From the NCBI RefSeq assembly GCF_037975245.1, contig NC_092563.1, positions 3,975,001-4,039,000 on the forward strand: DNA of 64,000 nt. Direction: 5' to 3'. How positions within the stretch are numbered: position 1 is the first letter of the stretch; every line of letters begins with the position of its first letter. Positions 37,601 through 46,600 of this stretch are shown piece after piece. The DNA is from Apostichopus japonicus. Taxonomy: Eukaryota; Echinodermata; Holothuroidea; Aspidochirotida; Stichopodidae. The translations under genes were made by a program, and so were the position numbers. Below the pieces are notes generated by a model that was not told where the DNA came from, ran no database searches, and saw only the letters and a list, made by a program, of their open reading frames with translations.

Positions 37601-40600
37601 AAAATTTAAAAAATATGATATTGCTAACAAAAATATGATACTTGACTGTAAAATAAAGGGGCAAACTCATTCTGAAAAAAATTATGGTGGTGATCGGATA
37701 ATGGTGCACGGTGTTGATGAGAAATACATTCCTCAAAATCCAGATTAAGTCATTCTTCACAATAAAAATGTGGATTAAAAGAAGGGTCTTTTTATTGCAT
37801 TAAGTTTAGCTAAAAATCATTCCTTTTAAGGGGTTTGAAAGTATTCTTTGAGGTTTACAAAGATTCCTCTCGTTATTAAAGCAGATATGAAAATTTTATA
37901 AGTTCAGAACATGTAAGACAATTTCAAAGACTTGAATTCACAGCCATATAGTGATCATAAATGTTTTTCCACAAAAAGAAAGTTGTAATTATGAAATTCT
38001 GCTAATCATACCACCACCTACATAAATCATATTGAAAAAGATTTGTCAATATTTATACATCCTCTTCACAGCCAATCAAAACTAGAAAACTTGATGCTGT
38101 TTTGCTTCAACAATGCAATTTTATAACAAGTTGCTGCTTTTGTAACTCAGACAATTCTCTGAATTATGCAGAGTTATCACGACAGAACTTACGTAGCTCG
38201 TCCGGACTTAATGTCTCCACGTATGAATAATCATAATTAGGCGTTGCATCTGCAGAGAAAGTGAGAGACTTGTTTATTTACATTTCTCAAACAATTTTTC
38301 TTTGATATAATGAAGAACAAAAATTTGGACTTCTGCTTCTCCATATTCTTAGAGTTTAACAATTAAACTTCTGAGGTTGGTGCATTATTAATTTTTTATT
38401 CGAATAAATATGTGTGTTCTGATTATCTAGATCTCTTCCTGTGCACGTGCACACTGATTTATTAACCCTACATTCAAATTCATACTAACACAGTACTTAC
38501 CAATCTGACAGCTTGATCCAGTATAACCGAACGCACACGTGCACACATAATAAGCAATGTAATCGGTGCAGGTTCCACCATTTTGACAGGGGTTAGATTC
38601 ACATTCATCAATTTCTGGGGAAGATAATTTATAGAGGAAAAATTATATAATATTTCTATTTCTTTTCATATCCTTTACCATTCAGCTATGCAAACACACT
38701 TTCACAATTACCACTCTGTCTGCCAACTTCCTCAGAAACGTAAACGAAAAACGGTGAAAAATTAGAGTTCTTACCTGTGTCACAGTTGGTCTCATTGTAT
38801 CCGGGGTAACAGTCACACTGGTAGGAGGCTACACCTGTATCCCAACAAACCCCCTGGTCACACGGCAGTACTTCGCAATCGTCACCATCTGAAACAACAT
38901 CAGAAATATAGGAGATAACATGAACCGAGAAAATAGCCTGTCATTCTCCTCCATCCATGGCTAAAGCAGTAAGTTCTTGACAATGTTTAGTACCACAATC
39001 ACAGAAAAATCCACAATTTAATTCATTTAATTTAATGTTGGAATTATTTTCCCCTAAGAACTCAAGTTTGTGGAACAAACTTTATCATAACTCAATCTGG
39101 TTCATATTTTGCCATCATTTCCTAATCATTCAAGTTCACTGCAGAGGGGGGGGGGGGGGGCAGATACAATTTGTTTTTGTTGTGAGAAAGTGAAAAGGCT
39201 ACAGATTTGTCTAAGATGCAGTTGGATTTATTGGCTTTAATATGGGTTGCAGCAAGTATCACCAAGCATACCAAAAGAAGCAGGCCACATATCGGGTTTG
39301 TTACTCACTCTTCCTAGCTAAATGCCTCTCTCTTTATACATACACACATACATCTCTTAATATATATATATATATATATATTCAGTACAACATATTTAGC
39401 CACCAATTAGCACGTTTTACCACAAAGTTTAAAAGGGAGAGTACAAGACCAGACAGGTGTATGCCTGGTTATATTTGCACTGTCTGAAAAAAAAACATTT
39501 AAAATGAATGACATCGTCATGACAACATCATCTCATCGCAGTGTAAGTCATCCACAAGATTTGACAAGTATCTCTGAAATTTTGCAGTGAGGGAACAAAA
39601 GTTTAAAACAGCCCAGACTCACTGAAGATTTGGTTTTATCTACAATAATGGTCATAAAAAAAACATAAAAACATCATAAAATAGTTCAGACATAATCATC
39701 TCACCCCAGCCTCCCATCATCCACACGATTCGATTAGTATCGTTGAATCTTTGCAGCCAGAGTGCGACTTCATCGTAGATCGCAGAGGAGTGGCCAGTGA
39801 AGGTGCTGCCGTCATATTTACAACCAATCGTCATCTTATTCAGTAACGAGGAGAGGCCATTGCTGTTTCCGCTAGTGTCAGCCCCAACTGGATTAGCATC
39901 AATATAGACCTGAAAAATAATCACATAAACTGAGTCAAAACTGAAGATATTTTCATCATAAAAATTTAGATCTCAAAAGCCTTTATAGTTCTCTTTCCTC
40001 ACCTAGCCAATCAGGTATAGTTAAATTTGATATGCTTCTGTCATCATTAGCAAAATGATATGGAAGATGGAAGGAAATACCATCCAGTTTTCACAGATGT
40101 ATTGATGCGCGTAGAACCAGAAGTAGTTGTCCATAACTTTATGAGAAATATAGTGATAAATCTTGAACTTTTTCAAGCAAAATGAAACACTTAATTATTC
40201 ACTGGCAAATGCTAAAAGAGGCTTAGTTATTGCAAACCACCTTTCTCTGTCTGTGCAATATATGTTTTTTAACACATTTGTATTCACAGCATGATTGGAT
40301 ATTGATCAAATTTAGCTACGAAAATGAATTGCAAATTAAAGACTGCTTGCAGAGTAGTTACTGATACAAATATTTATATAATATTGCTCATTAACCTGTC
40401 TGTATTCTGTGCGTGTTTTTGTCCCTTCTGTTACTGTTACTTGTCATTCGGCCTTTGAAGAAGATCCTGCTAGGATCGAAACGTCAGGCCAACTTACTTT
40501 TACACATATAAAAAAAGAAAACAAAACATTCCAAACTGCTAGTTGAAATTTCATTTCAATATCACCTTCCTAACTTTAGATATGGTCGTTTGATCTCAAC

Positions 40601-43600
40601 AGGTTTTATCAGATAAACCATTCCTTTCCTAGTGTAATATTGTTGTTCATTTTACATTTTTAGTGTTCCTTTAATTTAGAATATCATCAATATATGGAAA
40701 ATGTTTTTAAAAACATTATTATTCCAAACAGGATCAATGATTTGAACATTAACAAAGAAACAGCAAAAACGTTGTCAACTCTTTTGCCTTGATTAAATCA
40801 CTTTTGATTTTTGATTTTTTTATTCACTGTAAAGCACTTACTGTTAGTCCATCTGTCTGCGACCAAGTGAAGCCGATGTTCTTCCAGATATTTTCAGGAA
40901 TCATGTTATTCAGTTCCACACTCCACTGGGTGCTGCCATCATTCATCACAAATAGCAACTTTCTAGTGTCACGAGAAATAGCAAAACCAGAAGAATCAGG
41001 AACTCCTAGAATGACAAAAATATGATTTAAAATGAAAAACAGAAAAAAAAAAAGAATTAGATCAAAGACAAAAGAAATGTGTTCAAATATTGCTCTGCTT
41101 TTTTCAATTTAAAAAAAAAAATGATTAAAGAATCTATTCATTTATCTTAACAAACTGTTCATAGTATTAAAGCTAAACATTCAGAGGAATATTGAAATAG
41201 CTGTTATAAACTTAAGTTAGATACTTAGTTAAATGAATGTATAGCAAAGTGGGAAACTAATAAACTATTGCACACAATTTCAGCTGTACACTTTTGTTAA
41301 GCGAAATCCTTGTTGAGACAATTACAAAAGGAAAACCCAAAGCGATGTTTAAGAGATTGAATTGTTAAATCCTCTCCTACTCTATGCGGAATGGTGTAAA
41401 TAATAATATAGTTCGTCTAATCTTATCTTCTACCATACCAAGCTAGATATGAGAAACGAGAACCTGTAGGGCAAATGCTATCCATTAATGTATTGGATTC
41501 AAGTAACAGCTTATTGTTACCAACTCGCTATTTTAGTCATCTAAAACAAGTAATCCAAAATACTGAAGCATGGAAATAACTTTTATCATTTACATTTTAA
41601 TATGACTATCAATTATGAATTTCTCTTCTCTCTTCTTAAAAATAATCCAAATACTAGTGCTCTTGTGTAAAAACGAAAACCCAAACACATAATCTGTGGA
41701 TTTAGGTACAAGTTTAACTATTTCTTGGCATAGCACTTTAATAGTTGCTATGATATTACGAACACAAACTTTCTCCTGTAAAGTACCTGTGCTGACTACA
41801 TAGATTGGACCCACTTCCTTGATCTCATCAGCGGTCATTCGTATCCATAGAGAAAAGGTCAAACCGTCCGTGCAGAGGTTTGGTTCACCGACGCAATGAC
41901 CGGTAAAATCTCCAAAGTCGATGCAGTCGCCGGTTCCATTCTTCCGTGTACGTATGGAATGATTTCCAGCGATGGCATACCAGTACGAAACAGCTAGACC
42001 GGGGTCCGCGTTGTACTCTGAAGCGTTGACATTCTGATTCGCAAATCTGCCATCGCCGCTCGTATTGAAATGGTCGAATGACCAATAGAGGGAGCCGGGC
42101 ACGACTTCTACTGTGTTCGCATAACCTGATCCTGGTATAAATAATAGAGCAGAATACAAGGTGACATTATGATTTAGTTTTAAAACAGATGCATGGAGAA
42201 TCAAAAGATTCATGTCCTAAGGTGTAAGTGTGATACTTTCTCCAACAAGAAAAAGAAAACTTTTCTGGGTGTGGTAGTTTTTGTGAAATTTCTGTTCTGA
42301 CTTGAATATAGCTTTAATTCTACAAAAAAAATAGTGGTCAATGTTCTCCCTATTTGTGCTTAAATGAGTAATCAGACAACAAAATGTTGAAGATAAAATT
42401 AATTTCATCAATTACCAGCATAGAAGAAAGCTTCTTTCAGCAAAAACAAAATTTAGAAGGGTGTCTTGGTGGAATCAATTGTTATTCTATTTTGAGTACA
42501 ACATCATTTGATTAGGAAAAGCTTGAGACCGGACCCAAAAATTGCTGTATTAAAAGTAACGAAAATCAGGGAGTAGAATTCACAGCATGCACTCTATACT
42601 TAGTCACCACATCAAAATTGTCTTTTATATTTATCCACTGAAAACATTTGAAAAAGATCCTCCTTTATTCTTTAGAATATAATTCTAATATTATTTTGTT
42701 AAATAATATGTCTTAAAGTAATTGGCATTAGGTTCACTCACCACTACATGTGGTTATTCCATCACCAACATATCCACCTGCACAAGCACAACTGTAACTG
42801 CCTGCTGTGTTTGAGCAGACTCCCAGCGAAGGCAAGCAGGAGTCTGTTCCCAGGGAACACTCGTCAATATCTGCAGATTAAAACAATACAGAGTATAGGA
42901 TGTTGATTATCAATCAACTGAAGGATTGTTCATTGTAATAATGAGACAAATAAAGACACTGAGGTAATAAAATATTGAAAATAGAGGAGCAAGTGAGATG
43001 GTAAGATGTTGAAATATTGAGATTGTGAAATATTGACACCAATGAGATATTTGAAATATTGAGATAATGAGAATTAAATTTCTAGGCACAAACCACATCC
43101 TCATAGCATTTTGTGTTACAAAGAAATTCATTTTTCAAACTTTATTGTATTTTTAAATGAATCTGGCAACAACAGAATGGATGATGTCATCAGGGCTCAT
43201 CAACTGAAGATGTCTTTGTTTTTCATTGTAATTTGTCAATCATACATCCACAGAGAAAAATAATGTTTTTACAAAAACAGACACTTTTTGATGAAATTTG
43301 TACTTTGGCAGCTAAGTGAACATTCCCAAATGTACCACATTTCAAGGAAAAATCAACACAAAGATTATAAAAGCCCAAGTAAAGCTTTAGAAGAGCTTTT
43401 GCCTGATGACATCACATGTTCCCTACTGCCATCCAACTTCCTGGAGCCATTGCAGGTTTAGCCAGTCAAAATTAGGTTACATTCAATGGTTCATGTGTTG
43501 AGTTAACTTGGGCAAGATATTAAGATGGGGTTTTCTACTGGCAGTGTGGAATATTTTGTCTTCAATATAAATTTCACATTCTTTGTCACAAGAAAACTCT

Positions 43601-46600
43601 TTGAAGATATTGAAACATCGATATAACATTAAAGTGAGATGAGATGAATATCACAGAAATACTTGGAAAATATCACATTTTGTTATTTGGCTTTTGTAAT
43701 ATCACATCTGTTAGGTTTAATGTCTGACTTGTTAAGTTTCAGATCTGAAAATTTGTCTGTGGAGCTTTCACTTTATATCATGAACCATTGTGAAGCATGC
43801 GAAAGTTAGCAAGAATGACAAAAGTCGTAGTTATACGAAGGGAATAATTTATTCAGTATCGCATCACAAATGCTATGCAAAATGGGCAAAAGGCTACACA
43901 TGGGCAAAGATGTATAGTATATTTTTCTTGCACAGTATTTTCTATAAGAGACAGAATTCAGTGCAATTATAACTGCTACACAAAGTTTGAACACTAATTT
44001 ATTCCCTGACATGGACCGACATCACGGACCAATGTCACTTGGTATCTTTGAGCAAAACTTCAAATCCTTACCAGTACAATTGGTTCCATTCCCTGTGTAG
44101 CCGACGCTACACACGCATGTGTAACTTCCATCAGTGTTACTACAGGTGGATCCAGTGGTACAATCACCAGTTCCCAGAATGCATTCATCTATATCTAAAG
44201 ATATTAATTACACAAAGCAACTCAAAGTAAAAAATTATGCTGCTTTGATGTCTGAATTAGTCAGATAGATCTTGTTATTCATAAATGATTACATAACAAG
44301 TGTCTTAAATTGAACAAAACCACCAGCAGGGAAAAATTTGTAACGGTTGTCTGGTCGTTCAAATTTCTACTCAGACAACCAAAATCAGCTTTAGAGTTTG
44401 TTCATAATAAAACAGAAAAAGTAGCAGGTCTAATGCATTATCCACCTGAAGAGGAGTTTTACCGGACCAAAACTAGTTTTACTCACATTAAACCTAAACG
44501 TCTCTCCTACAATTACATATTGATCATTTTCTTTGTTAATATCCTGCATTTTATCAGAGAACCAATAACTGTTAGGGCAAGAAAAATCTTCCCTGACCAG
44601 AGATTGGCCTAAAGACATAGTAGAATCATTGATTGCAACCAAGAAGCTACACTTTACAATAACATTTAATTGTAACATATAAACAGCTGCTAAAAGAGGC
44701 AATATCCACTCCTGTATCATTACAAAAAATTGATGTCATTACTAAAGTTATCAAAAACTTCTTGCACTTAACGCAGGTGAAACTTGTTGAAAATTGTTAT
44801 CAGTCAAATGATGTACTATATTTGAAAAATATTTAAAAAGTTAATACCCTAGGAAGGGTCCCTGCCTACTTTTATCCATCCTGTTTGTTACTCCACTGCA
44901 ATGGCACAATTATACATAGTCAAGCTTGTTTGGACTTAACAAACACAAATGAACACTCTTATAACCAGATTAATCTTACAACCCCAGTGCCCCCCCCCCC
45001 CACACCCTTTTCGTGCCTTACCGGGCCCATTCTGCTTCCCTTATATTCCTGGGTAAGCCAGTGCTATACCTACCAGAGCATACTGTCCCAGAGTTTGTCA
45101 CATTAGCTTGGTAACCAGTTGGACACTCACAGATGTAAGCTCCTATTGTATTATTACAGACAGCATCTCCTACACAGTCATCAGTGCCTTCTGAACATTC
45201 ATCAACATCTGTAAAATGTCAAAGGTAATGAGGATATCAATTTATTGATCAACAGTTTGTCACATCAATATTCTGACTTTCTGTGCGTATCATGTACCTT
45301 TTATGTGAGAATCAAAGTGCTACATAAAAAGACATAAAAAGGGGAAAGTAATCAATGTAAAAAAAAATCTTTCAAACAAAATGAAGGGTTTTAAGTTTCT
45401 TTTAAAATCACACAACAATGCATTCAGTATCTTGAGTAATTGTTCACAAACCCCATTAAACAATAGCTGCAACAAGTTCCAATATGTCCAAACAGTCTTT
45501 TGAATGTGATTAATGTGCGGTACACAATGACCCTCCCTGCATAACCTGAATACTGGAATTGGATGCTAACTTCGTCAAATGCACATAGAATATAGTCAGT
45601 CTAAGTGAGCTAGCATGCATTTCTTGCATCTAGATCAAACATTTAATGACAGACAAATATGTAAATAAATTTTTATGTTCAGGAATCCATTTTCCAATTT
45701 TTTATATTTTTTATCATTTTATCAAAGCTTTATTCACTCGTAATTTATGGACTTCTGACTGACTTGACATAATTTCTGATGAGAGATATTCCAAACAAAC
45801 TAAATTTGAAATCAAATTAACCTATTGTGCAGTGACTGCCAGTATATCCACTTTCATCACAGTCACATGTGTAGGTGCTGTCCAGCCCATCTCCATCGTC
45901 ACAACTTCCTGGTCCACATGGTTCCCAAATGCATGGTGGGTAGGCTGTTGCTATAGAAACAAGTTTACTGTTAGCAACCAATGTGAAAGATATCAATCTT
46001 AGTTTTATAGAGTGTAAATAGACTAGCCTAGAGGCTATTGCCAGTCGTAATGTTTTGGCTAAGATACTTTATGGATGTGTTAGAATTTACGGTAATTTTT
46101 TTTACTGTGGCCTATAAAGGTTCTCTTAAATTTATGGAGACTTACTTCTCCAAGTAGGTTTTACAGACCTTGTGACTGCAAGACCTGCTGCACAACCTGA
46201 AGAGGCTCTCCAAAAATGTTCAGCGTAGACCGAGGCCTAGCCTCAGTCTATTTGGTATGGTTATACCAGGCTTGCACAAAATATTGACGACAAGGTCCAG
46301 AAAACACCAAACAAAGTTAAAACGTCGTGTTAGAATCGCACGCTTAGGCTATAACTTGAGATAAAGAACAAAGATAATTGGGACAACATAACATACGGGG
46401 CTTGGCCTAACTCCCTAGGGCCCCGTAAGGACCAAATGTATACCTAGCCTAAGTAAGGGGCCTACTGAAAAGTGAAAACGTTGCGTAACTTGGTTAGGCC
46501 CAGCCAGACTACAACTTATAAGTACAACGAACATGATTGATTGAAGACATCATACTAATAATGACCAATAAAAAATACCATTAATTATTTGTAGGTCTTA

